64,000 nt of DNA from Pseudanabaena sp. PCC 6802. GTDB lineage: Bacteria > Cyanobacteriota > Cyanobacteriia > Pseudanabaenales > Pseudanabaenaceae. The DNA is taken from contig NZ_KB235914.1 of NCBI RefSeq assembly GCF_000332175.1, forward strand, positions 2,352,868 through 2,416,867. Direction: 5' to 3'. How positions within the stretch are numbered: the first letter of the stretch is position 1; each line of letters opens with the position of its first letter. Position numbers and translations under genes: made by a program. Positions 51,354 to 60,570 of this stretch are shown piece after piece. The notes below the pieces were generated by a model. It was not told where the DNA came from, did not search any database, and saw nothing but the letters and a program-made list of their open reading frames with translations.

Positions 51354-51554
51354 AGTTTACCTAACAGTGAAAACCTTCTATGTCAATCTTACTCGCCAGC
51401 ATAAAAAATCAGGTTATTGGTTTATTTTGCCTGCTTGTTCGCGCTCTTGCTAGACGATCTTTGCAACCAGTCCAGCCTGTTTGCCGATTATAGCCCCTAG
51501 CTGCTTCCAGTAAATGAGAGGAGGATGAGAGCAGCATATTTTTTCAATTAAGAA
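51354..51554. other. Short intergenic region without a gene
   Basis: Between the Uma2 gene (minus) and the RND permease (minus). No reading frame, hairpin or promoter motif could be supported. Confidence 0.4.
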
Positions 51555-54500
51555 TCAGTCTGCAACAGCCACTCTTCGTTTGTTGAACCTGCGCTTCAAA
51601 GATTCCATGTTTGTATAAAACACTGGCGTGAGATAGAGGGTAAGGAATTGCGAGAACAGCAATCCTCCTACAACCACTAATCCTAGAGGGCGGCGAGCGT
51701 CAGCCCCCGCTCCCAAACCGAGCGCAATTGGCAAAGTCCCCATCAAAGCTGCCATCGTGGTCATCATGATCGGACGAAAGCGCACCAGGCAAGCCTCGTA
51801 AATTGCATCTACTGGACTTTTCCCATCATTTCGAGCCGCGATCGCAAAGTCAATCATCATAATTCCATTCTTTTTCACGATGCCGATCAAGAGAATGATG
51901 CCGATAAAGGAATAAATATTTAGATCGACATGAAATATCAAGAGAGTTAACAAAGCTCCAAATCCCGCTGAAGGTAAGCTAGAAAGAATAGTGAGGGGAT
52001 GAATGAAATCTTCGTAAAGAATGCCCAGCACGATATAGATGATGAATATGGCAGCTAGCAGCAGCAAGCCCAGACCCTGTAAAGAATCTTGAAATGCCTG
52101 TGCCGATCCTTGAAAACCCGTACTGATATTATCCGGTAAGGTTTGACGGGCAACTTCGGCAATCTTACCCGTGACATCGCCAAGCGAAATGCCAGGTTTT
52201 AAATTAAACGAAAGCGTAACTGAGGAGAGTTGGCCCGAATGCGTCACCGTCAGGGGGCCGACACTGCGGGCGATCGCGGCAACGGCATTTAAAGGCACTA
52301 ATTGTCCGTTAGACGATCGCACCGAGAGCAAATCCAATCCGCTTCGATCCTGTTGATAGGCTGTCTCCACACCCAAGATCACTTGGTATTGACTATCAGG
52401 GGCGTAGATCGTAGAAACCTGTCTCGTCCCGTAGGCATAACCCAAAGCTGTCTCAATTTGCGTAGCGGTCAATCCGAAACTGGCTGCTTGCTCGCGATTG
52501 ATCTGAATGTAAACTTGGGGATTATTAATTTGCAGATCGGTATTGACATCTTGCAGTTCTGGCAATTTTCGCAATTCCGCTTCCAATGCGGGAGCGTATT
52601 TTTGCAGTTCTTCGAAGCTAGTACTTTGCAAAGTGTACTGATACTGCGCCTTAGTTTGCTGTCCGCCAATATTAATCGCAGGCGGATTTTGCAGGAAGAC
52701 TTTCACGCCTGGTACGCGACTCAATTTCGGACGCAGTTCCTGGACGATCTCATCCGCACTGAGCGATCGCTGGTTCCGGGGCTTAAGACTGATAAAGACT
52801 CGTCCCGCATTAGCTGAAGAATTCAGCCCACCCGCACCAACAGTAGAATTAGTAGCAGCAACGTTCTCATCCTTGCGGATCATATCGACAATTGCCTGTT
52901 GGTGTTTCACCATAGACTCAAAGGATATATCTGGAGCCGCTTGGGTTGTGACGGTAAGATAACCGATGTCCGTGTTAGGAATAAAACCTTTGGGAACGAC
53001 TACGAATAAAACAATCGTTCCCACTAAAATTGCAGCAGAGAGAGTAGAGGTGATGCGATGGTGCTTAAAAGCCTTTTTCAAACTCCAAGCATAGCCATTT
53101 TGCATGCCATTGAAGAGACTCTCCGAGAAATTGTATAAACGAGCTAAAAAGGATGGCGAAGATTTTGGCGGTGGGGGTAGAACTTCATTCCCTTCTGAAT
53201 CCCGAACAGGATCGCTGGAATTTGTGGCATTTATATGTTCCTGCCCAACTTCACCTGCGGTTACGGGTACTAATTGATATGCTTCTTCTCGATCTTTTGC
53301 TTCTACTCGCAGAAACCGCGAGCATAACATCGGCGTCAGGCTAATCGCGATCGCCCCCGAGCAGAGAATGGCAACGCTAATCGTGACGGCAAATTCCTTA
53401 AACAGTCTGCCTAAAATACCGCCCATAAACAGAATGGGGATAAAAACTGCAACCAGAGAAATCGTCATTGAGAGAATAGTAAAGCCAATTTCCTGCGAGG
53501 CTTTGAGGGCAGCCCGAAAAGGTCTCTCCCCCATTTCCATATAACGCACGATATTCTCTAGCATGACGACGGCATCATCGACGACGAAGCCAACGGAGAG
53601 AGTGAGCGCCATCAAGGAAAGATTATCCAAGGAATAGCCCAGTAGCAGCATGATGCCAAAAGTCGCAATCAAGGAAAGCGGTACCGCCAGACTGGGGATG
53701 ATCGTAGCGGAGAGATTGCGCAAAAATAGGAAAATCACCAGTACGACCAGGAAAATGGTCAATAACAGAGTAAGTTGCACATCATCAATGGATTCCTTAA
53801 TCGGTTGGGAGCGATCGAAAAGTACTTCCATATTCACCGCCGCCGGAATTTGCTTGCGGAATGCGGGTAGGATTTTGCGAATTCGTTCTACGGTCTCGAC
53901 GGTATTCGTGCCGGGTTGCTTTTGCACTGCCAACACGATCGCCCGATTGCCGTTAAACCAACTGGCCAACTTATCATTCTCGACGCTATCAATGACTTGT
54001 CCCAGTTCCCCTAGCTGTACGGGCGAACCATTGCGATAGGCGACAATCAGGCTACTGTAATCAGCAGCATTATTCAGTTGTCCGTTCGTAGAAATCGTGA
54101 CGTTCTGTTGTTTGCCAAATAGGTTTCCTGTCGGTAAATTCGAATTGCCCTTGGCGATCGCATCCGCAACTTCATCAATGCCAATCCCTTTAGCACTGAG
54201 GGATTGCGGATCGATTAGCGCTCGCACCGCATACTTTTGCGCGCCAAAAACATTAACCTGTGCCACTCCATCGATTGTGGAGATGCGCTGAGCCAATTGA
54301 GTTTCCGCATATTTATTTACTTCAGATAGGGGCAGCACCGACGAATTCAGCGACAGATAGAGAATTGGCTGATCGGCGGGATTGACTTTGCGATAGGAAG
54401 GCGGCGCGGGCATGGTGGTGGGAAGTTTCCGCGTAGCTGCGGAAATCGCTGACTGCACGTCCTGGGCAGCTCCGTCAATACTGCGACTGAGGTCAAATTG

Positions 54501-54779
54501 CAGCGTAATTTGCGTACTGCCAAGATTGCTCGTCGAGTTCATGGAAGTAATGCCAGCAATACTCGAAAACTGCTGTTCCAAAGGCGTTGCCACCGAGGCC
54601 GCCATGGTTTCTGGACTGGCACCTGGTAAATTTGCCGTCACCTGAATGCTCGGAAAATCTACGTTAGGTAGATCGCTAACCGGCAGCATGCGATAGCTTC
54701 CTAGGCCCAAAATTAGCACGCCCATCATCACCAGGACAGTCATAATCGGTCGACGGATAAAGATTTCAGAGAGATTCAT
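51555..54779 (-). CDS. RND multidrug efflux permease (AcrB/MdtB-like)
   Basis: 1074 residues, a proton-driven exporter forming a trimer in the inner membrane. It begins MNLSEIFIRRPIMTVLVMMGVLILGLGSYRMLPVSDLPNVDFPSIQV, typical of the HAE1 group. The proton relay aspartates are in VGFVVDDAVVMLENIVRYMEMGE (near 400), the large periplasmic loops follow helices 1 and 7, and the late membrane block reads FIGIILLIGIVKKNGIMMIDFA with the lysine relay segment. It is translated after the membrane fusion protein on the same strand (73-bp gap). Its expected substrates (drugs, detergents, metals) cannot be read from sequence. Confidence 0.95.
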   Translation of the reverse strand: MNLSEIFIRRPIMTVLVMMGVLILGLGSYRMLPVSDLPNVDFPSIQVTANLPGASPETMAASVATPLEQQFSSIAGITSMNSTSNLGSTQITLQFDLSRSIDGAAQDVQSAISAATRKLPTTMPAPPSYRKVNPADQPILYLSLNSSVLPLSEVNKYAETQLAQRISTIDGVAQVNVFGAQKYAVRALIDPQSLSAKGIGIDEVADAIAKGNSNLPTGNLFGKQQNVTISTNGQLNNAADYSSLIVAYRNGSPVQLGELGQVIDSVENDKLASWFNGNRAIVLAVQKQPGTNTVETVERIRKILPAFRKQIPAAVNMEVLFDRSQPIKESIDDVQLTLLLTIFLVVLVIFLFLRNLSATIIPSLAVPLSLIATFGIMLLLGYSLDNLSLMALTLSVGFVVDDAVVMLENIVRYMEMGERPFRAALKASQEIGFTILSMTISLVAVFIPILFMGGILGRLFKEFAVTISVAILCSGAIAISLTPMLCSRFLRVEAKDREEAYQLVPVTAGEVGQEHINATNSSDPVRDSEGNEVLPPPPKSSPSFLARLYNFSESLFNGMQNGYAWSLKKAFKHHRITSTLSAAILVGTIVLFVVVPKGFIPNTDIGYLTVTTQAAPDISFESMVKHQQAIVDMIRKDENVAATNSTVGAGGLNSSANAGRVFISLKPRNQRSLSADEIVQELRPKLSRVPGVKVFLQNPPAINIGGQQTKAQYQYTLQSTSFEELQKYAPALEAELRKLPELQDVNTDLQINNPQVYIQINREQAASFGLTATQIETALGYAYGTRQVSTIYAPDSQYQVILGVETAYQQDRSGLDLLSVRSSNGQLVPLNAVAAIARSVGPLTVTHSGQLSSVTLSFNLKPGISLGDVTGKIAEVARQTLPDNISTGFQGSAQAFQDSLQGLGLLLLAAIFIIYIVLGILYEDFIHPLTILSSLPSAGFGALLTLLIFHVDLNIYSFIGIILLIGIVKKNGIMMIDFAIAARNDGKSPVDAIYEACLVRFRPIMMTTMAALMGTLPIALGLGAGADARRPLGLVVVGGLLFSQFLTLYLTPVFYTNMESLKRRFNKRRVAVAD

Positions 54780-54852
54780 AGCAAACCTGTTTGACGAACG
54801 ATACTTCCGACTTTCATCTTCTCTCCCCGTTTAAATTAGGGGGTGGAATTTT

Positions 54853-56148
54853 TTATTGCTCCTTCTCTTTCTCTTTCTCTTTCTCTTTCACAAGTGCGCC
54901 GGGTGTAAGGTTAAATTGTCCATCTGTAACTACGCGATCGCCTTCCTTTAAGCCCTTTTCGATCGCGATCTCCTCATTCAGACTGGTACCCGTGGTAACA
55001 GGTCGCATTTCCACCGTTCGATCGGCCTGGATCGCATAGACAAAGGTGCCTTTTTGACCGGATTGCACGGCAGTTGCAGGCACTACGATCGCATCCTTTT
55101 GCTCTGTCAGTTTTAGTTTGACATTCACGAATTGTCCCGGTGTGAGTTGTCTTTTGTGATTGGCAAAACTCGCCCTTAATTTCATCGTGCCTGTGGTGGC
55201 ATCAACGGTGCTATCCATAAATACCAGTTCGCCCCGTGCTGGTTGACCCGAATCTTGGGGCGCTATTGCCTCTACTCTGAGATTTCCTTGGGCTTGATAT
55301 TTTTTCAGGTCGGGCAGTAGCCGTTGCGGAATCGAAAATTCCACATAAATCGGCGCAACTTGACTGATTACCACTAAGGGATTGCTATCGTTATCTTTGA
55401 CCAGATTCCCCCGATCCACATTTAATTTCCCGACGCGACCATCAATCGGAGCGTAGATCGCCGTGTAGGTAAGCTGAACTTTGGCACTTTCGACCGCTGC
55501 ATCCGCCGAAATCAAAGCTGCTTGGGCAGTTTTAAGATTGGCTTTTGCTGATTCTACCGCCGCGATCGCATTGCCCACATTACCCTGACTGGCGGCTACT
55601 GTCGCCTGTTGCGCCTCAGACGTAGAACGAAATTGATCCGCCTGTTCCTGGCTGACTGCACCCTGTGTCACTAAGCTATTGTACCGCTCTGCCTGCTTAA
55701 CCGAATTCTTTGCCTGGGCGGCGTCTCTGGCAACATTCGCCCGTGCTTGGGTGACTTGCGCTTCTGCCTGTGCTACCTGAGCCTGGGCTTGAGTTACCTG
55801 TGCGGCGGCTTTGGCTCGATCCGCGATCGCGCGGGCCAGATTTGCCTCTAACAGGCGCGGATCGATCTCAAACAAGCGATCGCCTTTGGCTACGTCCTGC
55901 CCTTCTTTGAAATAAACATTGGTTAATTGCCCCACAACCTGAGATTTAACTGCCACCGTTGCATACGCCTGTACGACACCCGTAGTCTGTACCATAATGG
56001 GCATATTCTGACGTTTCGCAGTTGCTGCCACCACAGGAATCGGACGTTTCTCGTCCTTACTTGATTTTGCAGACTGAGCTTGTAAACCAGCACAGGCAGT
56101 CAGTGCCAGAACGATCGGTAGTTGCAAATACAAAAAGCGTCTGGACAT
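54853..56148 (-). CDS. RND efflux membrane fusion protein (MdtA/AcrA-like)
   Basis: About 431 residues from ATG 56148 (MSRRFLYLQLPIVLALTACAGLQ), which gives a lipobox LTAC; the longer frame starts at 56163. Lipoyl and hairpin parts are clear: GVVQAYATVAVKSQVVGQLTNVYFKEGQDVAKGDRLFEID, then a long Ala-rich coiled coil (about 95-195), then the barrel domain YVEFSIPQRLLPDLKK and the KEGDRVVTDGQFNLTPGALV end. The protein finishes with KEKEKEKEKEQ from a hexanucleotide repeat. Divergent from marR. Confidence 0.92.
   Translation of the reverse strand: MSRRFLYLQLPIVLALTACAGLQAQSAKSSKDEKRPIPVVAATAKRQNMPIMVQTTGVVQAYATVAVKSQVVGQLTNVYFKEGQDVAKGDRLFEIDPRLLEANLARAIADRAKAAAQVTQAQAQVAQAEAQVTQARANVARDAAQAKNSVKQAERYNSLVTQGAVSQEQADQFRSTSEAQQATVAASQGNVGNAIAAVESAKANLKTAQAALISADAAVESAKVQLTYTAIYAPIDGRVGKLNVDRGNLVKDNDSNPLVVISQVAPIYVEFSIPQRLLPDLKKYQAQGNLRVEAIAPQDSGQPARGELVFMDSTVDATTGTMKLRASFANHKRQLTPGQFVNVKLKLTEQKDAIVVPATAVQSGQKGTFVYAIQADRTVEMRPVTTGTSLNEEIAIEKGLKEGDRVVTDGQFNLTPGALVKEKEKEKEKEQ
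54865..54888. repeat. Hexanucleotide tandem repeat in the 3' end of the adaptor gene
   Basis: CTCTTT occurs four times in direct tandem, coding for KEKEKEKE at the extreme C terminus of the membrane fusion protein. As the unit is six bases, copy-number change adds Lys-Glu pairs and keeps the frame. Confidence 0.8.
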
Positions 56149-56171
56149 AGCAAAGAAATACATAGTTAGCT

Positions 56172-56188
56172 AAACTAACGATTAGTTT
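56172..56188. promoter_or_regulatory. Probable MarR operator between marR and the RND operon
   Basis: AAACTAA-CGA-TTAGTTT: 7-bp arms that are perfect reverse complements, 3-nt centre. It lies in the 58-bp gap between the divergent starts at 56148 and 56207, overlapping where both promoters must lie. A MarR dimer site of 17 bp is of the right size. GTTAGCTAAAC next to it extends the TTAG/CTAA theme. Confidence 0.6.
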
Positions 56189-56206
56189 TACATCAATTCT
56201 AACTAC

Positions 56207-56737
56207 ATGACAAATTCTGCGGCCAAACGAGATCGAAAAAATAGTCCTCCAGTTGTTACCACAGCTGTAGAACCGGAAGCAAACAAATTCAGCAACGGTA
56301 TCCCCTCCGCAGAACAATGCGCTGCCGAACTTATGGAAGCAATGCCAGCCATCATGCAATTCATCCGCACAGAAATGCGCAGCCAGCGCGAAAACAATCT
56401 CTCCATACCGCAGTTTCGCGTTTTAGCATTTTTAAGCCGCCAACCCGGTGCTTCACTATCAGAAGTCGCCGATCACCTGGGCGTAACTCGTGCTACCGCT
56501 TCCACCATGACCGATCGCCTGGTCAAGCACGGTTACGTAGACCGCAGCGATAATCCTCAAGAACGCCGCCACATCAACCTGAAATTGACGGAATCAGGCA
56601 GCGATCGCTTACAAGAGGCTAGAGAAGCAGTCCGCGCTAAAATTGCTAACTTGTTCGGCGACCTCACAACCGAACAATTAACAACTATATTCAGTGGGCT
56701 AACGATGCTGCATCAGAAGTTCAAAACTATCCACTAG
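56207..56737 (+). CDS. MarR family transcriptional regulator of the RND efflux operon
   Basis: 176 residues. Winged helix: LSIPQFRVLAFLSRQPGASLSEVADHLGVTRATASTMTDRLVKHGYVDRSDNPQERRHINLKLTESG (about 65-130), with wing RSDNPQERRHINL. The N-terminal 45 residues are an extension with no recognised motif. The location opposite the efflux genes with a shared palindrome suggests that it represses them and itself and is released by a ligand (inference). Confidence 0.92.
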   Translation: MTNSAAKRDRKNSPPVVTTAVEPEANKFSNGIPSAEQCAAELMEAMPAIMQFIRTEMRSQRENNLSIPQFRVLAFLSRQPGASLSEVADHLGVTRATASTMTDRLVKHGYVDRSDNPQERRHINLKLTESGSDRLQEAREAVRAKIANLFGDLTTEQLTTIFSGLTMLHQKFKTIH

Positions 56738-56815
56738 ATTGCAGCGATTTGAGATTATCCGCACGCCAACTTGCCATCATCAGCAATTTTGGGTCGCTAA
56801 TTTTCGACCCACCTT

Positions 56816-56915
56816 ATACCAATTCCCTAAAGTAAATTTACAGATTACTGGAGGGGCGAACGGCCGTTCGCCCGTACATAGGTTCATGTGTAGTTCAATT
56901 TTGAAGAATTGGTAT
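56816..56915. mobile_element. Miniature inverted-repeat element, ATACCAATTC type, reaching into the GH63 stop codon
   Basis: 100 bp with exact 10-bp terminal inverted repeats ATACCAATTC / GAATTGGTAT. The middle holds a 20-bp perfect palindrome (56854-56873, GGGCGAACGG/CCGTTCGCCC). The element's last base is the first base of the glycosidase stop codon on the minus strand, so it very likely ends that gene. No gene inside. Confidence 0.72.
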
Positions 56916-59620
56916 TAAATCGCAATAGAAGTGAGTTTTTCCGATTTACCGTGCATGCAATACTCGCCCGCCTGCAGGATCAGCTTCGCAACCAAACCCG
57001 TCCAACCCGTCTGATGGCTGGCTCCAATCCCAACGCCATTATCGCCGTGAAAATACTCGTAGAATAATATTAAATCTTGCCAGTGCGGATCGGTTTGGAA
57101 CTTGCTTCGTCCTCCATAAACAGGGCGATCGCCAGCTTCATTCTTGAAGAAAATAAAACTCAGACGGCGAGAGAGTTCTAGTGCTACTTCCCAAAGTGTC
57201 ATCATCTGCCCCGATCCAGTCGGACATTCCACTTTAAAGTCATCACCATAGTAGTGATGAAACTTTTGCAGAGACTCAATAATCAAATAATTGACGGGCA
57301 TCCACACGGGACCGCGCCAGTTGGAATTTCCACCAAATAGACCACTGCTGGACTCTGCGGGTTCATAATCAACACGGTGGCGATCTCCATTCACCTCAAA
57401 GATATAGGGATTGTCACGATGGCACTTAGAGAGGGCGCGAATGCCAAACTCTCCTAAAAATTCCGACTCATTCAGCATTTTCTCCAGGATGCGTCGCAGC
57501 TTGTCGCGATCGCAAATGGCCAGCAGTCGTCTAGCTCCTACACCGCACTCTTCCAGGCAAGCAATATTATGGGCTAGGTGCGGACGATTCTGGATGAACC
57601 ATTCTACTCTTTGTTTAAATCCAGGCAACTTATCCAGAATCTCTGGTTCCAACGTTTCCACGGCAAACAAAGGAATTAAGCCAACCATCGATCGCACTTT
57701 TAGTTTTAACTGCTCGCCATGCGGTAGGTGCAGTACGTCGTAATAAAATCCTTCCGCATCATCCCATAATTCAGTACTTTCAGAACCCACTTTATTCATG
57801 GCATCGGCGATGTAGAGGAAGTGCTCGAAGAATTTTGTGGCAATATCTTCATACACAGGATTCTCTTTAGCTAACTCCAGGGCGATCGTCAGCAGGTTCA
57901 GGCAATACATCCCCATCCAGCTCGTGCCGTCCGCCTGTTCGATATATCCGCCCGTCGGCAATTCGGCGCTGCGATCGAATACGCCAATATTATCCAATCC
58001 CAGGAAACCTCCCTCAAACACGTTCTTGCCATCTCTATCCTTGCGGTTTACCCACCAGGTAAAGTTGAGCAAAAGCTTCTGAAACACGCGTTCGAGGAAA
58101 GCGCGATCGCTGCGACCATACATCTTCTGTTCGATTTTGTAGACTCGCCAGGTTGCCCACGCATGCACCGGTGGATTGACATCGCCAAACGCCCACTCGT
58201 AGGCGGGTATTTGACCGTTAGGGTGCATGTACCACTCGCGCGTAATCAGATCGAGTTGGCTCTTGGCAAAATCCGGATCGATCGCCGCCAGCGGAATGGC
58301 ATGAAAGGCCAGATCCCAAGCCGCAAACCAGGGATATTCCCATTTATCGGGCATAGATAGAATGTCTTCGGTTTCCAAATGGAACCACTGTGAGTTTCTG
58401 CCGTGCTTGCGATCGCTCGGAGGTGGTAGAGATCCTGGATCGCCTTTCAGCCATGCATCCACGCAGAAGTTGTAGTACTGCTTGCTCCATAACATCCCCG
58501 CAAACGCCTGCCGCTGCACGTTCTGGATATCTTCGCTCAACGAGGAGGGAGAGATGCGTTGATAAAATTCATTGGCTTCCTGTTGGCGCGCGCGCATAAT
58601 GCGGTCGAATTCGCGATCTCCTGCTGTCGAGGGAGATGGAGGAATTCTGTTCAACCGTAATTCAACAACTTGAGTTTCGCCTGCACCCACCACCAGTTCG
58701 TAATGCGCCGCTGCTTTCGTACCGCACCGATTCGGATTGACCGCTTCCTTCACACCGCGCACGATATAGTCATTAATGCCATCTTTGACGTAGGTTGAAG
58801 CATTGGGAGTGTCGAATAATTTGCGATTGTTCGTTTCATTCTCTACAAACAACAACTCGTCAGCCCCTTGACAGTAGAGCCACATCGTACCCAGATCGAT
58901 ATGATTGGCAGCAATCGCGCTCGATCGACTGTTCGCATCAATTGCTTGTAATAAAGGCTTGCCCTTTTTCCCATTCCCATCCCAAGACCAGGTATTGCGG
59001 AACCAAAGCGTAGGTAATAAGTGCAGCGCTTTCGCTTCCGAGCCGCGATTGGCAACGCTAACCTGAATCAACATATCTTCCGGTGAATGCTTGGCATACT
59101 CAACCGTAACATCAAAGTAGCGATCGCCCTCGAAGACACCCGTATCCAGTAACTCGAATTCCGGTTCCCTCCGATTCCTGCGTTTGTTCTCTTCGACTAG
59201 TTGCGCGTAGGGAAAAGCAGCATGAGGATATTTATAGAGATACTTCATATAGGAATGGGTGGGCGTATTATCTAGATAAAAGTAATACTCCTTGACATCT
59301 TCACCGTGATTGCCCTCAGAGCCAGTCAAGCCAAATAGCCTTTCCTTGAGGATGGGATCGGCTCCATTCCAGAGAGCGATCGCAAAGCAGAGTTGTTGGC
59401 GATCGTCGGAAATACCGGCGATACCGTCTTCGCCCCAGCGATAGGCGCGCGATCGAGCCTGGTCGTGGGAAAAGTAGTCCCAAGCCGTACCATTGGTACT
59501 GTAATCTTCGCGTACCGTTCCCCATTGACGCTCGCTGAGATACGATCCCCACTTGCGCCAGGGAATCCCCTTTTCTCTAATTTCGGCTAGCCTGATTTCT
59601 TCCGCTGTCATCGCAACCAT
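56915..59620 (-). CDS. GH63/MGH1-like glycoside hydrolase
   Basis: 901 residues, cytoplasmic, no signal peptide. The N-terminal part ([61 protein letters not shown]) and the (alpha/alpha)6 barrel part ([97 protein letters not shown]) match the family annotated as glucosidase or MGH1-like. Acid residues in the WDLAFH and GPVWMP segments are likely catalytic. The substrate in cyanobacteria is not known (glucosyl or mannosyl compatible solutes are candidates). Confidence 0.85.
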   Translation of the reverse strand: MVAMTAEEIRLAEIREKGIPWRKWGSYLSERQWGTVREDYSTNGTAWDYFSHDQARSRAYRWGEDGIAGISDDRQQLCFAIALWNGADPILKERLFGLTGSEGNHGEDVKEYYFYLDNTPTHSYMKYLYKYPHAAFPYAQLVEENKRRNRREPEFELLDTGVFEGDRYFDVTVEYAKHSPEDMLIQVSVANRGSEAKALHLLPTLWFRNTWSWDGNGKKGKPLLQAIDANSRSSAIAANHIDLGTMWLYCQGADELLFVENETNNRKLFDTPNASTYVKDGINDYIVRGVKEAVNPNRCGTKAAAHYELVVGAGETQVVELRLNRIPPSPSTAGDREFDRIMRARQQEANEFYQRISPSSLSEDIQNVQRQAFAGMLWSKQYYNFCVDAWLKGDPGSLPPPSDRKHGRNSQWFHLETEDILSMPDKWEYPWFAAWDLAFHAIPLAAIDPDFAKSQLDLITREWYMHPNGQIPAYEWAFGDVNPPVHAWATWRVYKIEQKMYGRSDRAFLERVFQKLLLNFTWWVNRKDRDGKNVFEGGFLGLDNIGVFDRSAELPTGGYIEQADGTSWMGMYCLNLLTIALELAKENPVYEDIATKFFEHFLYIADAMNKVGSESTELWDDAEGFYYDVLHLPHGEQLKLKVRSMVGLIPLFAVETLEPEILDKLPGFKQRVEWFIQNRPHLAHNIACLEECGVGARRLLAICDRDKLRRILEKMLNESEFLGEFGIRALSKCHRDNPYIFEVNGDRHRVDYEPAESSSGLFGGNSNWRGPVWMPVNYLIIESLQKFHHYYGDDFKVECPTGSGQMMTLWEVALELSRRLSFIFFKNEAGDRPVYGGRSKFQTDPHWQDLILFYEYFHGDNGVGIGASHQTGWTGLVAKLILQAGEYCMHGKSEKLTSIAI

Positions 59621-59655
59621 AATCTTTTATCTCTTAATTAAAAAATCTATTTAAT

Positions 59656-59681
59656 TAGGGGCGAATGGCCATTCGCCCCTA
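59656..59681. repeat. 26-bp perfect palindrome upstream of the GH63 gene
   Basis: TAGGGGCGAATGG and CCATTCGCCCCTA are reverse complements with no loop. It is the same GGGCGAA..TTCGCCC core as in the element at 56816, with ATGGCCAT instead of ACGGCCGT. It lies 35 bp from the GH63 start and 20 bp from the zinc-ribbon stop codon. Confidence 0.8.
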
Positions 59682-59700
59682 CGATGAAATTCAAATTATT

Positions 59701-59880
59701 CTACGCCGATCGCACTTCCGTATTGCCACAGCCAGGACAAAAATGGACTTGCATAATATTTGCCAACTCGATATCTGCATCTACTTGCTGACTAGATGAT
59801 TCGGTACGGCGATCGGGTTTATCAGCGTGATGATTCATCAATGTGTTGCATTTTGGGCATGCGATCTTCGCTTTTGACAT
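59701..59880 (-). CDS. Small zinc-ribbon protein, function unknown
   Basis: 59 residues, below the size cut of usual gene lists. The product reads MSKAKIACPKCNTLMNHHADKP and ends VHFCPGCGNTEVRSA: two CxxC pairs (CPKC and CPGC) about 37 residues apart that would bind one zinc. There is an excellent ribosome-binding site AAGGAGAG about 8 bases before ATG. Similar small zinc ribbons occur in many cyanobacteria; no function is known. It lies between the glycosidase and the FMN reductase on the same strand. Confidence 0.78.
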   Translation of the reverse strand: MSKAKIACPKCNTLMNHHADKPDRRTESSSQQVDADIELANIMQVHFCPGCGNTEVRSA

Positions 59881-59983
59881 GATTCTCTCCTTGGGATTAT
59901 TTAATTTGGCGATCGTGCAGGGGAGGGCAGACCTACGTGTCTGTCCCTACGTTGTGATTATGGTTGGACACATAGATTTGTCC

Positions 59984-60553
59984 CTACGACAATTCAATAT
60001 TCTCTCGTCCGTATCGTAAAACTTTGGCCATCCAAATCAACTCTTTTAAAAACTTATCTATCCGTCTGATGTAGGCTTCGTCCAGGAGATTGCCAGCTTC
60101 ATCAAAGATTTTATGGACGCTGGAGAAGTTGCCATCCCAAAAGATGTTGACCAATCCTAGTTCTCGCATCACTGGCAAGAGATTTTGGATGACGCGAGTG
60201 CCGCCAAACGAACCAGCCGATACACCACAAATTCCCACAGCCTTATGAATATATTCCTTCAAGTTGGTATCAAGGATGTGTTTGAGCATGCCTGGATAAC
60301 CGTGATTGTATTCGGGCGTGACAATTACAATTCCATCTGCTCGCATCATAGTTGCCGAGAATTCCGCATCTTTGATATCTTCACCCTCATCATCGATTGG
60401 GAAGGATAGCTTGCGAATATCGATCAGCTCTGTCTCAACACCGTCTTGCTTGTCTACCTCTTGCAGTACGAATTTAGCAACGTGTTCGCTCATGCGTCCC
60501 TGGCGAGGAGTTCCGAGTATCACTGGCAGAAACAACGGTCGATTTGTATTCAT
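59984..60553 (-). CDS. NADPH-dependent FMN reductase family protein
   Basis: 189 residues, flavodoxin-like fold. N-terminal phosphate loop PVILGTPRQGRMSEHVAKFV (near 9-28) binds FMN, EYNHGYPGMLKHILD (near 95) contacts the isoalloxazine, and GICGVSAGSFGGTRV carries the second loop. Members reduce flavins, quinones, chromate or azo dyes with NAD(P)H. It lies 17 bp downstream of the VOC protein gene on the same strand, so they may share an operon. Confidence 0.88.
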   Translation of the reverse strand: MNTNRPLFLPVILGTPRQGRMSEHVAKFVLQEVDKQDGVETELIDIRKLSFPIDDEGEDIKDAEFSATMMRADGIVIVTPEYNHGYPGMLKHILDTNLKEYIHKAVGICGVSAGSFGGTRVIQNLLPVMRELGLVNIFWDGNFSSVHKIFDEAGNLLDEAYIRRIDKFLKELIWMAKVLRYGRENIELS

Positions 60554-60570
60554 GGGATATGTCCTTAAAG

